From assembly GCA_017554305.1 (NCBI GenBank), contig JAFZIN010000007.1, forward strand, positions 1-64,000: a stretch of 64,000 nucleotides of DNA, written 5' to 3'. Shown piece after piece: positions 1 to 12,077 of this stretch. The notes beneath the pieces are model-generated. The model saw nothing but the letters and a program-made list of their open reading frames with translations. It made no database searches and had not been told where the DNA came from. Each line of letters opens with the position of its first letter. The stretch's first letter is position 1. A program made the position numbers and the translations under genes. This DNA comes from Bacteroidales bacterium (GTDB taxonomy: Bacteria > Bacteroidota > Bacteroidia > Bacteroidales > UBA932).

Positions 1-1323
1 AAGGCCGTTAGGGACTTTGAGAAATACCTTACACTTACCTCATCCAAAGGAGATTACGCACTGGAGAGCAAACTGAGAATTGCAGACTGCAAGTTTATGC
101 AGAGAGACTTTAAGGCGGCCTCCTCTCTGTATGACGAGGTGGCAAAATATACATCCTCACAATCATTGTATGCGCCTCTGCAATCCGCAATAGCACAGGG
201 ACTTTTACAGAACAACAAAAAGAAGATAGAAATCCTCAGCGGCATAACCTCCGTAAATTACAGTTCTGCAGAGCAGTACACGGAGGCACTCTATGAGTTG
301 GGACGCACATATCTTCAGACCAACAACAACTCTCTGGCAAAGACCACCTTTAAGAGACTGCTCAATGACGCTCCGGATAACAGGTTCTATTACAAGGCAT
401 TGCTGGAGTTGGGAATGATGGCTTCCAATGATAAGAACTTTGCAGAGGCAAAAGATTACTACAAGAAGGTAGTGGAGCAGAGCCCAATAAAGGAGGAGCA
501 GCAGACTGCGCTCAACGCTTTGGAGAATATCTACCAGGCAGAGAATAAACCGGAGGAGTTTTTGGCATACGCTGCAGATAAGGATGTTACAGGAGAGACA
601 GAAGAGGAGAAGGAGAGGTTCATATTCAACTCCGCAGAGCAGATTTACCTGGCGGAGAAGTACGAGGCGGCGGCCTCCGCACTGGAGAAATTTATTGAGA
701 GGTTCCCTCAGAGTAAGAATATGGATAGAGCAATCTTCTATCTGGCAGACAGTTACACCAAGTGCGGAGAGTACGCCAAGGCGGCCGGCATATACGGAAT
801 GCTGGAGACTCTTGCTACGGATGTTGCTCAGAAAGAGAGCTATGCAATGCGTAAGATAGAACTGCTTTACAAGGCGGAGGAGTTCAACAAAACCGTTTTG
901 GAAGCGTCATCATTTATAGAGAAATACTCTAATGAGGAGGCACGTAGGAAGGCGCTCTGGTACAAGGGTAAATCTCTGTGGGAAGAGGGAGAGAGAGAAG
1001 ATGCTGTGGCGGCGTTGGGTGATGTGGCGGAAAACCCTAAGGATGAGATGGGTGCGGAGGCCGCCTACCTGCTCATAAAGGATGCGTTTGACAGCGGAAA
1101 CTTTGATAAGGTGGAGACTCTGGTATTTGCGCTGAGCGAGCAGAAGACAGGTGAAAGGTTCTATCTGGCAAAGAGTTACCTGCTGCTGGGAGACTCCTAC
1201 CTGGAGAAGGGAGACAAAGAGGGTGCAAGGCAGGTTTATGAAAGCATCTACAAGTCTTACAACGGACAGGGAGACATAAAAGCGGTGGCCAAAAGTAAGA
1301 TGGAAGCTATCGGGAAGAAATAG
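1..1323 (+). CDS. TPR-repeat protein, 5' end outside window
   Basis: The frame is open from base 1, so the gene starts upstream; 440 residues are visible. The whole visible chain is helix-turn-helix TPR-like repeats (recurring patterns such as A-L-x-E-L-G and AxxxAxxxYxxV), of the kind found in YbgF/CpoB or BamD-like periplasmic scaffolds. No catalytic motif is seen. TPR proteins of this sort hold envelope complexes together by protein-protein contact; the partner is not visible here. It ends 22 bases before an outer-membrane barrel gene on the same strand, so the two are probably co-transcribed and the protein probably serves the envelope. The signal peptide, if any, lies outside the window. 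Confidence 0.8.
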   Translation, partial: KAVRDFEKYLTLTSSKGDYALESKLRIADCKFMQRDFKAASSLYDEVAKYTSSQSLYAPLQSAIAQGLLQNNKKKIEILSGITSVNYSSAEQYTEALYELGRTYLQTNNNSLAKTTFKRLLNDAPDNRFYYKALLELGMMASNDKNFAEAKDYYKKVVEQSPIKEEQQTALNALENIYQAENKPEEFLAYAADKDVTGETEEEKERFIFNSAEQIYLAEKYEAAASALEKFIERFPQSKNMDRAIFYLADSYTKCGEYAKAAGIYGMLETLATDVAQKESYAMRKIELLYKAEEFNKTVLEASSFIEKYSNEEARRKALWYKGKSLWEEGEREDAVAALGDVAENPKDEMGAEAAYLLIKDAFDSGNFDKVETLVFALSEQKTGERFYLAKSYLLLGDSYLEKGDKEGARQVYESIYKSYNGQGDIKAVAKSKMEAIGKK

Positions 1324-1345
1324 AAAATTATAAAGTTTTAAAGAT

Positions 1346-3214
1346 ATGAGAAAGAGCAAATTAACCACAAAGATTACGGGGTCGTTGTTACTCCTCTTTT
1401 TATCCGCCTCTCTCCTTTGCGCCCAGAACGGAAGGGTTGAGGTTACCAAAGACTTTAACACGGATTTGACCGGTGCAAAAAAGGGGGCTATGAAGATAGA
1501 TTTCTCAGACACGCTGAGAAACTTCAACCTCAATATGAAGTACAAAATTCTGGAGAGGCAGATGAGGGATCTATACTCCTTTACCCCTACTCCGTCTGCA
1601 AATATCTCATCTACAAAGGCTGCGGAGACTCCGGAGTTTGCCGCAAAGGTTGGATTCGGGCTTCCTGTGGCTCCATCCTTTGGATTCTACTACCAGCCTG
1701 CCTTTGCCTCACTTAACACAGATGCCACCAACCTGCTGACTCTCAAGGCCAACTATGACGGCTACTTTGGAAAGGCCCGCCTTGCAGGCACAGGAGATGA
1801 CGGCATGGTTCATACTTACAAGGATAAGGCAAAAGCCTACAGCAACAAGGCGGGAGTGAGCGCTGCTTACACTACCCTATGGGCAGACGGACAGGTAGAT
1901 GCAGAGGCCTTCTATAACCGCGGACACTACACCTATTACGGAGTGAACTGGTCATACTATGTTAATGATTTAACTGCAGCTGATAAACTCTCTCTGCTCA
2001 ATAACAAGAGTTATCTGAAAGACAACCAGTCACATACATACAATCAGGTTGGAGTGAAAGTGGAGGCAAAGTCCTCAGATTCTGAGAAATATGAGGGAAA
2101 GTTCAGGTATAACGCAAAACTGTCGGTGACATATACAGGTGATGATGCAAAGTTCGGACTTCTTGGAACAGGCAGAACAAACCACAGTTTGGACAGAAAG
2201 GAGAGCCTCATTAAGGCAAGCGTTGAGGCGGGTCCTACCATTGGAAAATACTCTATGGTTACCGTTGGAGTGAACTCTGAGAGTTCCTTATTCTCAGGTA
2301 ATTTTGGAGACAAGTATAACTTCTCTCTGCTGGATGCGTCACTCAGTTACAAACTCAGAAGAGACAAACTCTCTATGGATTTGGGAGCAAAGGTAAGTTT
2401 CAACTTTAACAACAAGAGCGGCACAGACAGGTACCATCACTATGTATTCCCTAAAGTCTCAATACTTTATGAGATGACAGAGGGCACAACCTGGGGTTAT
2501 CTGAATGCAGACGGCGGAAACGACATCAACAGTTACGCCTCACTTCTGGAAAGATGCCCGTATATTTACCCGCTTATAGATATTAGGGAGAGCAGTACCC
2601 CTGTTGAGGTGAAAGCCGGAATTAAGGGCATTGAAGGGGGAAATTTCAGCTATAATTTCTATATGGGTGGAGCCTACCGCAAAGGATTGCTGCAGTTCTA
2701 CGGAAATCCTATAAATGCAATCTACTCAAATCACGTGGAGTTCAACCTGGGATTCCAGACAGATTATAAGACCAGAGGATTTGCTGCAGGAGCGGGAGCC
2801 AAGTACTCCTTCTACTCAGACGGAAAGATGTACCGCGGATTTGTTCAGAATTTGGATGGTGCTGAGATAACGGGGGCAACGGTAGAAAACAGGGTTGCAA
2901 AGGGCAAGCCTGCGGGCTATCCGCCGTTTGAAGCAAACCTCTATGCGGAGTGGAATTGGGATGAGAAATTATTTATAGGTGCAACCCTATACGGAAGGAG
3001 CAAAACTATGGCCACTCCGTTCACCCAGTGGGCAGACAGAACACAGAAGTATAAAGCGTATGCAAACCTCTCATTATATGCGCAGTACGCCATAAATGAC
3101 AACTTCACCGCATACGCCTTTGCGGGTAACCTTTTAAACAAGGATATCATCAACTACGGAATGTATGTAGAAAAGGGCATAAACGGGGGGCTCGGAGTCT
3201 TGATTAAGTTCTGA
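1346..3214 (+). CDS. outer-membrane beta-barrel protein (TonB-receptor-like barrel without plug)
   Basis: 622 residues. It has a signal peptide (basic start, then a Leu-rich core ending near a Cys-Ala-Gln). The rest is alternating aromatic/polar beta strands (YNFYMGGAYRKG, GAKYSFYSDGK and similar) and the chain ends in Phe (GVLIKF), the usual end of an outer-membrane barrel. The second half resembles the barrel of TonB-dependent receptors, but no plug domain or TonB box is visible and the length is short for a receptor, so a substrate cannot be named. It follows the TPR gene by 22 bases and lies just upstream of the gyrB promoter. Barrel identity is fairly sure; function is unknown. Confidence 0.75.
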   Translation: MRKSKLTTKITGSLLLLFLSASLLCAQNGRVEVTKDFNTDLTGAKKGAMKIDFSDTLRNFNLNMKYKILERQMRDLYSFTPTPSANISSTKAAETPEFAAKVGFGLPVAPSFGFYYQPAFASLNTDATNLLTLKANYDGYFGKARLAGTGDDGMVHTYKDKAKAYSNKAGVSAAYTTLWADGQVDAEAFYNRGHYTYYGVNWSYYVNDLTAADKLSLLNNKSYLKDNQSHTYNQVGVKVEAKSSDSEKYEGKFRYNAKLSVTYTGDDAKFGLLGTGRTNHSLDRKESLIKASVEAGPTIGKYSMVTVGVNSESSLFSGNFGDKYNFSLLDASLSYKLRRDKLSMDLGAKVSFNFNNKSGTDRYHHYVFPKVSILYEMTEGTTWGYLNADGGNDINSYASLLERCPYIYPLIDIRESSTPVEVKAGIKGIEGGNFSYNFYMGGAYRKGLLQFYGNPINAIYSNHVEFNLGFQTDYKTRGFAAGAGAKYSFYSDGKMYRGFVQNLDGAEITGATVENRVAKGKPAGYPPFEANLYAEWNWDEKLFIGATLYGRSKTMATPFTQWADRTQKYKAYANLSLYAQYAINDNFTAYAFAGNLLNKDIINYGMYVEKGINGGLGVLIKF

Positions 3215-3222
3215 TTTTTTCT

Positions 3223-3230
3223 TAAATTTG
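3223..3230 (+). promoter_or_regulatory. promoter -7 element for gyrB
   Basis: TAAATTTG matches the Bacteroidota -7 consensus TAnnTTTG. A CTTG at 3199-3202 sits 20 bases upstream as a 3-of-4 match to the -33 TTTG. The gyrB start codon is 24 bases downstream. Confidence 0.6.
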
Positions 3231-3241
3231 CTAGGATTTAA

Positions 3242-6407
<3,166 letters not shown>

Positions 6408-6434
6408 AAAGATAAACAGTTAAAATACAACGTA

Positions 6435-7691
6435 ATGGACATTTTTGAAAGAATACAACAGAACGAAGGCGGTCCTCTGGGGCAGTATCGTAAAAGAGCT
6501 AAAGGCTACTTCATGTTCCCTAAATTGGAGGGTGAAATTCAGCCATACATGACATTCCAGGGTAAGAAGATGCTTACCTGGACATTCAACAACTATCTGG
6601 GGCTTGCAAACGATCCTGAGGTTAGAAAGGCAGATGCAGAGGCTGCTGCAAAGTGGGGACTTGCATATCCTATGGGTGCAAGAATGATGAGCGGCCATAC
6701 CTCACTGCACGAGCAACTTGAGAGAGAACTCGCTGAGTTTGAGTGCAAAGAGGATGCTTTCCTCTTCAACTTCGGATACCAGGGAATGATTTCCACACTG
6801 GACGCTCTCCTTACCAGAAGAGACGTTGTTGTATATGATGAAGAGTGCCATGCCTGCATTATGGACGGACTGAGACTTCATATTGGTTACAGAATGAAGT
6901 ATGCTCACAATGATATTGCAGACTGCGAGAAGGTTCTGGGCCGAGCAACCAAGCGTGCAGAGGAGCAGGGAGGCGGCGTTCTCCTTGTAACTGAGGGAGT
7001 TTACGGAATGACCGGTGCTCTGGGAATTCTGGATAAGATTGTAGAACTCAAAAAGAAATTCAAGTTCAGAATACTTATTGACGATGCTCACGGATTTGGA
7101 GTTATGGGTGCCCACGGAAGAGGAACATCTGAGGAACTCAACTGTATGGATGGCATAGACCTCTACTTTGGTGCTTTTGCAAAAGCAATGGCCTCAATCG
7201 GAGGTTTTGTTGCAGGTCCAAAGGATATCATCAACTACCTGAGATACAACCTTAGAAGTCAGATATATGCAAAGAGTCTCCCTATGCCTTTCGTAGAGGG
7301 CAACCTTAAGAGACTTGATCTTATCCGCAAGGGTGATGAGAGAAGAAAGCACCTCTTTGACGTAGCACGTGCACTGCAGAACGGTTTGAGAAAGATGGGA
7401 TATGACATTGGTCCTGCAGAGGCTTGCATTACTCCTGTGTTCATTCACGGTACCGTTCCTGAGGCAACCAACATATTGGTAGACCTCAGAGAGAACTACA
7501 ACATCTTCTGTTCTGTAGTTGTATATCCTGTTGTTCCTCAGGGCGTTATTATGTTCCGCCTCATCTGCACCCAAATGCACCAGATGGAGCACGTAGAGTA
7601 CACTCTTAAGGCGTTTGCAGAGATTAAAGAGAAACACGCAAAGGGACTCTACAGCGGAAGCACAGATATTCAGGACAGAGCCATTGACTAA
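6435..7691 (+). CDS. spt: serine palmitoyltransferase
   Basis: 418 residues, a PLP enzyme of the alpha-oxoamine synthase group. Signature stretches are YLGLANDPEVRK, YPMGARMMSGH, the cofactor-contacting IDDAHGFGVMG, and FGAFAKAMASIGGF, in which the Lys of AKAM is the likely PLP lysine. The N-terminal EGGPLGQYRK and the loop without KBL-type features fit the Bacteroidales serine palmitoyltransferase rather than glycine C-acetyltransferase (the main alternative). It condenses serine with an acyl-CoA/ACP to 3-ketosphinganine, the committed step of bacterial sphingolipid synthesis. Its stop codon overlaps the start of an SDR gene by one base, which supports the pathway assignment. Confidence 0.85.
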   Translation: MDIFERIQQNEGGPLGQYRKRAKGYFMFPKLEGEIQPYMTFQGKKMLTWTFNNYLGLANDPEVRKADAEAAAKWGLAYPMGARMMSGHTSLHEQLERELAEFECKEDAFLFNFGYQGMISTLDALLTRRDVVVYDEECHACIMDGLRLHIGYRMKYAHNDIADCEKVLGRATKRAEEQGGGVLLVTEGVYGMTGALGILDKIVELKKKFKFRILIDDAHGFGVMGAHGRGTSEELNCMDGIDLYFGAFAKAMASIGGFVAGPKDIINYLRYNLRSQIYAKSLPMPFVEGNLKRLDLIRKGDERRKHLFDVARALQNGLRKMGYDIGPAEACITPVFIHGTVPEATNILVDLRENYNIFCSVVVYPVVPQGVIMFRLICTQMHQMEHVEYTLKAFAEIKEKHAKGLYSGSTDIQDRAID

Positions 7692-8515
7692 TGGGACGGT
7701 TTGACAATAAAGTAGTTATAGTTACAGGGGCCAGTTCGGGAATCGGACTGGCCGCTGCTCGTCAGTTTGCAAGTGAAGGTGCAAGCGTTGTTCTTGCAGC
7801 CAGAAGTGCAGACAAACTCAAACAGACCTTCTGCGAACTCTCTCATAAAGGGCAGGAAGCCAACCGTTTCCTTGCCGTTCCTACAGACGTCACCAAGGAG
7901 GAGGATTGCAAAAGGCTGATTGAAGCCACAGTGCAGAAGTTTGGAAAGATAGATGTTCTTGTAAACAATGCCGGCATCTCAATGAGGGCAATGTTCAAGG
8001 ATTTGGATCTTTCCGTCATCAAATCTCTGATGGATGTAAACTTCTGGGGTACAGTTTACTGCACCAAGTACGCCCTGCCTCACCTGCTTGAAACCAAGGG
8101 AACAGTTGTGGGAGTCATCTCCATTGCGGGCTTTAAGGGACTCCCTGCTAGAACCGGTTACTCTTCATCCAAGTTTGCTATTTACGGATTCCTGGATACC
8201 CTTAGAGTTGAGCACCTTAAAGACGGTCTAAACGTACTGGTATTTGCTCCGGGATTCACCGCCTCCAACGTTAGGTTTGCCGCCCTTACGGCAGACGGAA
8301 CGCCTCAGGGTCAGACCCCTAGAGAGGAGGGCAAGATGATGAGTGCAGAGACCTGCGCCAGGAAACTCACCAACGCAGTGCACAAGAGAAAATCTCAGGT
8401 GATCCTCACCCCTATTGGCAAACTAACCGTTTACCTCAACAAGTTCTTCCCACGTCTTGTAGACCGCCTGGAATACAACTACATGAAAAAGGAACCCGAC
8501 TCCCCTTTGAAATAA
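7691..8515 (+). CDS. SDR oxidoreductase, candidate 3-ketosphinganine reductase
   Basis: 274 residues. Classical short-chain dehydrogenase: cofactor motif TGASSGIG at about residue 12, NNAG at about 95, active-site Ser in VISIAG and YSSSK (Tyr-x3-Lys) at about 155. R in LAARSADKL at the end of beta-2 suggests NADP(H). The start ATG shares its A with the spt stop (TAATG), so translation is coupled to serine palmitoyltransferase; by context the substrate is likely 3-ketosphinganine, giving sphinganine. The family alone cannot fix the substrate. A terminator-like hairpin follows at 8565. Confidence 0.75.
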   Translation: MGRFDNKVVIVTGASSGIGLAAARQFASEGASVVLAARSADKLKQTFCELSHKGQEANRFLAVPTDVTKEEDCKRLIEATVQKFGKIDVLVNNAGISMRAMFKDLDLSVIKSLMDVNFWGTVYCTKYALPHLLETKGTVVGVISIAGFKGLPARTGYSSSKFAIYGFLDTLRVEHLKDGLNVLVFAPGFTASNVRFAALTADGTPQGQTPREEGKMMSAETCARKLTNAVHKRKSQVILTPIGKLTVYLNKFFPRLVDRLEYNYMKKEPDSPLK

Positions 8516-8535
8516 AAGTTATTTCAATACCTTTG
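8506..8535 (+). promoter_or_regulatory. strong promoter match at the end of the spt operon
   Basis: TTTG at 8506-8509, 18 bases, then TACCTTTG at 8528-8535: both elements of the Bacteroidota promoter at near-ideal spacing. It points away from any coding gene on that strand: the next 400 bases on plus are non-coding and full of inverted repeats. It would start a transcript near 8542. Confidence 0.55.
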
Positions 8536-8564
8536 TGGCGAAAAGTTTGTGAAATTTTAGTTTC

Positions 8565-8597
8565 AAACGGGCGGCAATAGTCGCCCGTTTATTTTTT
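8565..8597 (+). terminator. intrinsic terminator after spt operon
   Basis: A nine-base perfect stem (AAACGGGCG at 8565-8573, CGCCCGTTT at 8582-8590) with an eight-base loop, followed by A and a run of six T. Confidence 0.7.
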
Positions 8598-8748
8598 AAC
8601 CGAGGTAAAGGCGCACAAGCGCGTTTACAATGGGAAAGTTGTAAATCTTCTCTATCCCCTCGGTAACGGGAGCCGGGTAATTCAATGAGAATTGATTACT
8701 CGGCTCCTTCATTGTTACATATAGTGCGGATAGTATACTATACATCCC

Positions 8749-8773
8749 AACTCACAAAAATTTTTTGTGAGTT
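8749..8773. terminator. AT-rich palindrome, probable bidirectional terminator
   Basis: AACTCACAAAAA is followed directly by TTTTTTGTGAGTT, a twelve-base inverted repeat with T runs on both strands, between converging transcription from the spt side and the minus-strand operon. Confidence 0.45.
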
Positions 8774-8830
8774 CAATTGTGATTGTTTACCAAGCTATAT
8801 ACTGTTTATTCTCAGGAAGAAATGAAATAT

Positions 8831-8866
8831 TAAAGGCCGCCGTAGATGTTTACGCGACCTTTATTA
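8831..8866 (-). terminator. hairpin after the five-gene minus operon
   Basis: On the minus strand AAAGGTCGC pairs with GCGGCCTTT (one G-U), followed by an AT-rich tail. It lies about 80 bases past the last stop codon of the operon. The remaining bases from 8867 to 8944 hold nothing I recognise. Confidence 0.45.
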
Positions 8867-8944
8867 TAATAATACATAATCAATAGAATAACGGGTTACT
8901 CGGTAAATTCATTTGACTTTATCTCTCAAAATATCTATAATTAA

Positions 8945-9874
8945 TTACTTTATTATTTGATAGTAAGAAATCTGTGGCTTATTTGAATAGTATGCCTTAG
9001 CAATTTCTTTAGCAGCGTTGATTCGATATTTATTCAGGGCTATTTTTGAATCATATCTCTTTAACTCTCTTTGTATTTCTTCTTTCCTCTGTTTTTCAAC
9101 GTTATTCATAATGGTATTGAGCAACAAAACACTTTCTTTATAGCTAGGGCTCTCTGGATCTACTAAAGCTAAAGTTTGGGCCGCAGACTCATAATCTTGC
9201 ACTGCAATCTGAGCTCTTGCTTCTTGGACTAATTCAGCAGATTTTTGTTTTTGATACTCCTTAAATATTTCAAGTGTCACCTTATACACTTTAGGATAAG
9301 AAGGAAGGACTTCTGGATATAGAGCAAGTTGAGCTAATGCTTCTTCATATAAATGTTGTGATGCAAGAGATTTTGCTTTTAATATGAATGATTTACAGTA
9401 TTGTTCATCATAATCATATATTCTCTTCTTACAATCCGAAATGAATACTGAATATCGTTTATTATTGGCATCTATGTTTGACATTGCATTTGCTGTAGCC
9501 TCCTCAATGCTAAATCCGTTTCCAATGATAGTCATTGAAATTGAGCCAATTACTGTTCTGTTTCTAAGTTGAGCTACATTAATTGACAAATCAATCTTAA
9601 CTGTAACAATATTCCTCATTCCTCCTTCCACTCTTTGGATATCATAAACAGAAAGAGTAGGATACATGATGAATGCACCATCATTGATAGCAGCAACTCC
9701 ATTCACAGTTGCTATCTGAGTTAATTTCTGAGACAGACGAAGAAGGCCTGGTTGAGAAAAATGTTCTAATGATTCTGGGCAAATGACCCCAATACACACA
9801 TCATACCTTTCCGTCTGTGAAAAACCAGAAAGACAACTAAAGACTAATATGATAGAGATTAAACATTTTTTCAT
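8945..9874 (-). CDS. exported protein of unknown function, helical C-terminal half
   Basis: 309 residues with a signal peptide (MKKCLISIILVFSCLSGFSQ). Residues 20-135 form a mixed alpha/beta N-terminal part (VKIDLSINVAQLR, GSISMTIIGNG) that echoes the domains of the lipoprotein encoded two genes upstream. Residues 160-300 are helical with TPR-like A-L-x-x-Y spacing (YEEALAQLALYPEVLPSYPK, DYESAAQTLALVDP). No catalytic residues stand out. It is last in a five-gene AT-rich operon, eight bases after the previous gene. It probably acts in the periplasm or at the outer membrane with the CsgG-like partner; I do not recognise the family by name. Confidence 0.7.
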   Translation of the reverse strand: MKKCLISIILVFSCLSGFSQTERYDVCIGVICPESLEHFSQPGLLRLSQKLTQIATVNGVAAINDGAFIMYPTLSVYDIQRVEGGMRNIVTVKIDLSINVAQLRNRTVIGSISMTIIGNGFSIEEATANAMSNIDANNKRYSVFISDCKKRIYDYDEQYCKSFILKAKSLASQHLYEEALAQLALYPEVLPSYPKVYKVTLEIFKEYQKQKSAELVQEARAQIAVQDYESAAQTLALVDPESPSYKESVLLLNTIMNNVEKQRKEEIQRELKRYDSKIALNKYRINAAKEIAKAYYSNKPQISYYQIIK

Positions 9875-9882
9875 TATTTATA

Positions 9883-10779
9883 CTATTTGATGGTAATATA
9901 TATTGTATTTCCTTTAATGTCCCTACTAATATTCAAGCCTAATGATCTCATAAACTTAAAAATCTCAAGAGCAAACTTATTGGTATTATAGTTATTACCA
10001 GTATTGGGATCCTTGAGAGGAATTCTCACATCATCAAAGATCATCTGCTTATCAGTAGTACCTTGAATGTGATAATTATTTTTATATGCATGTTCTTCCA
10101 TCCACAATTCAAGTTCATCAGATAGTTGTAATTCTTGAGTACCGACATTGGATGACATGCTATATGTAGAATTGGCATCAAATCCAAAGTTTATTATGAT
10201 TGAGCGTCCATTATTAACGATATCTGTAAATTTTTCCTGAATTACATTAAGGAAATCGGTCGCACAACTTTCAATAGCTTTACTAGCAAGCTTACCGATG
10301 TCATCAGTGTAAAACTTATTGCTTTCTCCAACCTTATTCGCAAGCGAATTACCGGTTGAAATCTCATAGGCTGTAACTATAATCTTAACTGAGTTCCCTG
10401 AAGGCGTTAATAGTACATTATCCTCGGCTTCTACATAAACATCTGCTCCTGACATCTGAATGATTTGAGACTTAAGATCAGTTTGATTACCAGAGGCAAA
10501 GATGTTGTTGTCATTTGCCGATTTCAATTTTGCCGTAAAATCTACAGTTGTGAACCCACGAGAATCAAAAGCTTCTTTAATCTTTGTGAGAACTATTCGT
10601 TTGTTAACATCAGATTCCAATATAGTCCTAATATCTTCTCCTTCTTTGGTATATGGAATTACCATTATCTTAGGCTGTACTGTTTGAACTGAAACAACTG
10701 GTGTGGTTTCTTGTGAAAATGCTGTACTTATAGTAACAATTATCAAAAGCACAATTATGATTATTTTTCTCATATTCAT
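9883..10779 (-). CDS. DUF6175-like exported protein
   Basis: 298 residues from the ATG at 10779 (a second ATG at 10773 is possible); a longer reading would need TTG and overlap the previous gene. Signal peptide MRKIIIIVLLIIVTISTAFSQ. The segment KIMVIPYTKEGEDIR followed by GFTTVDFTAKL and GADVYVEAED matches my memory of the Bacteroidota family DUF6175; this is recall, not a search. The fold resembles the TolB-N/CsgG-like alpha/beta domain used to build envelope assemblies. Role unknown. It sits fourth in the operon with a four-base gap to the lipoprotein gene. Confidence 0.7.
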   Translation of the reverse strand: MNMRKIIIIVLLIIVTISTAFSQETTPVVSVQTVQPKIMVIPYTKEGEDIRTILESDVNKRIVLTKIKEAFDSRGFTTVDFTAKLKSANDNNIFASGNQTDLKSQIIQMSGADVYVEAEDNVLLTPSGNSVKIIVTAYEISTGNSLANKVGESNKFYTDDIGKLASKAIESCATDFLNVIQEKFTDIVNNGRSIIINFGFDANSTYSMSSNVGTQELQLSDELELWMEEHAYKNNYHIQGTTDKQMIFDDVRIPLKDPNTGNNYNTNKFALEIFKFMRSLGLNISRDIKGNTIYITIK

Positions 10780-10783
10780 TATG

Positions 10784-11239
10784 TTAAAGACCAAACTTTC
10801 TGATTATTCCATTTTGCTCTAAATCTTTCCTCAAAGCAAAAATATTAACAGTTATGTCAGCTGTAATAGTCCATTTTTTATATTTTGTCCATGAGTAATT
10901 TGTAACAGGAACAGAGGAAATGATAAAACTTTTGTGCCTGCCCTTTTCAAAGAGCTCCTTAAAATATCTTGGATTGGCTTGAAGAGCCTGATCCTCCCTA
11001 AGGGATATCAATGGATTATTATATTGAGAACCCGGAATACCTCTAAAAAGAATTGACTCTAAGGCATTTTTCTCAGCAGCATCAAGAGATTCAATCTTAT
11101 GCTTGCCAAAACCAGTAGCTCTTAAAGTTATCGTATTATTCTGCTCAGAAACTATAACGCAAGATTGAACTGGATATACTTTCGGTGAACAGGATATAAT
11201 TATGGTCATTAAAGATGAAAGAAGTAATAACTTTCTCAT
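10784..11239 (-). CDS. LPP20-like lipoprotein
   Basis: 151 residues from the ATG at 11239, two bases after the CsgG-like gene's stop. The N-terminus is a lipoprotein signal (MRKLLLLSSLMTIIISCS, lipobox IISC, then SPK), so the mature protein is lipidated. The body has the pattern of LPP20/FlgP-like lipoproteins: a strand ITLRATGFGKH, a helix DAAEKNALESILFRG, and later strands KKWTITADITVNIFALR. These small domains accompany CsgG or FlgT proteins in outer-membrane rings in other bacteria. That link is by family; the actual partner here is inferred from gene order. Confidence 0.7.
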   Translation of the reverse strand: MRKLLLLSSLMTIIISCSPKVYPVQSCVIVSEQNNTITLRATGFGKHKIESLDAAEKNALESILFRGIPGSQYNNPLISLREDQALQANPRYFKELFEKGRHKSFIISSVPVTNYSWTKYKKWTITADITVNIFALRKDLEQNGIIRKFGL

Positions 11240-11241
11240 AA

Positions 11242-12075
11242 TCAATAGACTATTAGTTTGCATTCCATTTTATCATTAGCAGAGAAACGAGAAAATAACT
11301 CCATCCCTATTTTCTTAGGGACCTCACACTCACAGAAATAATCGCCCGCTACCTTTATAACCTTTATAACTCCGATTTCAGATGGGTAAGGATGTCCATC
11401 TAATAACTCAACATATTCTACACTAAACTTGTCTCCAACCTTAACTCCTTGTCTTGTTCCAGCTGCCAATAATACCTTGGTCGCCGAAGAATTTTTACAA
11501 TCAATTATTTTAACAATGTGAGTAGTCAAAGGGAAATTCACCCTGAAGTATTCCTCGAGTTCATTTTTTAGAGATGCCATAGCATTATTTACCGCACTTT
11601 CTGGAGATAACATCAATTCGCTGGTTTTACCTTGAAAACTAGTAGCTTCTGTACTAAGACCAGTTTCAACGTCGACTACCTTCATTTGGAATGCCACACT
11701 TGCCTGATATCCCTTAACAGTTCCATTGGTATTCTTTATTGCATATACTGGAATTTTGGTAATATGTCCGGTAATCATCTTTTCTGCAGCGACGGCAATT
11801 CCTTGATTAACAGTATTTTTACTATCGATAAAGGCCTCGCTCTTTTGTAATTCCAACTCTGCTTGAACTTTATCTATGCTAGTTCTATCTACGACTCTGA
11901 AACAATGAGTATTCGTAAGAATCTCTACCACATTCTCAGTCACAAGACCTGAATATTGTTGACTTCCTTCACATGAAAAGGCGGCAACTCCAACAACTAT
12001 CCTATTATCTTCTTGCGCGTGGAGATAAACTCCACACGCAATGAACGATAGAATAAATACAATGGCATTTTTCAT
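11242..12075 (-). CDS. CsgG/HfaB-like exported protein with FlgT-C-like end
   Basis: 277 residues, signal peptide MKNAIVFILSFIACGVYLHA. Residues 25-175 look like the CsgG/LpoB domain: VGVAAFSCEG, then LTNTHCFRVVDRTSIDKVQAEL, then ITGHITKI, and a strand pair with VETGLSTEATSFQG. Residues about 200-270 resemble the FlgT C-terminal SH3-like domain (GTRQGVKVGDKFSV ... IGVIKVIKV). CsgG proteins form outer-membrane secretion channels; many CsgG-domain proteins without the lipid anchor, as here, are periplasmic. There is no curli subunit gene nearby, so curli secretion is not supported. Confidence 0.75.
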   Translation of the reverse strand: MKNAIVFILSFIACGVYLHAQEDNRIVVGVAAFSCEGSQQYSGLVTENVVEILTNTHCFRVVDRTSIDKVQAELELQKSEAFIDSKNTVNQGIAVAAEKMITGHITKIPVYAIKNTNGTVKGYQASVAFQMKVVDVETGLSTEATSFQGKTSELMLSPESAVNNAMASLKNELEEYFRVNFPLTTHIVKIIDCKNSSATKVLLAAGTRQGVKVGDKFSVEYVELLDGHPYPSEIGVIKVIKVAGDYFCECEVPKKIGMELFSRFSANDKMECKLIVY

Positions 12076-12077
12076 AT

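Larger units (their letters stand above)
8542..8773 (+). ncRNA. candidate structured RNA, family unknown
   Basis: This non-coding stretch follows a good promoter and contains successive inverted repeats: 8565-8590 (AAACGGGCG/CGCCCGTTT), a long arm pair closing ACCGAGG near 8599 with CCTCGGT near 8655, GGAGCCGGGTAAT paired with ATTACTCGGCTCC at about 8669-8707, and the AT-rich palindrome at 8749-8773. No reading frame of use is present. The first hairpin with its T run could end the transcript early, leaving the rest as a different RNA or a relic. I do not recognise the family. Confidence 0.35.
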
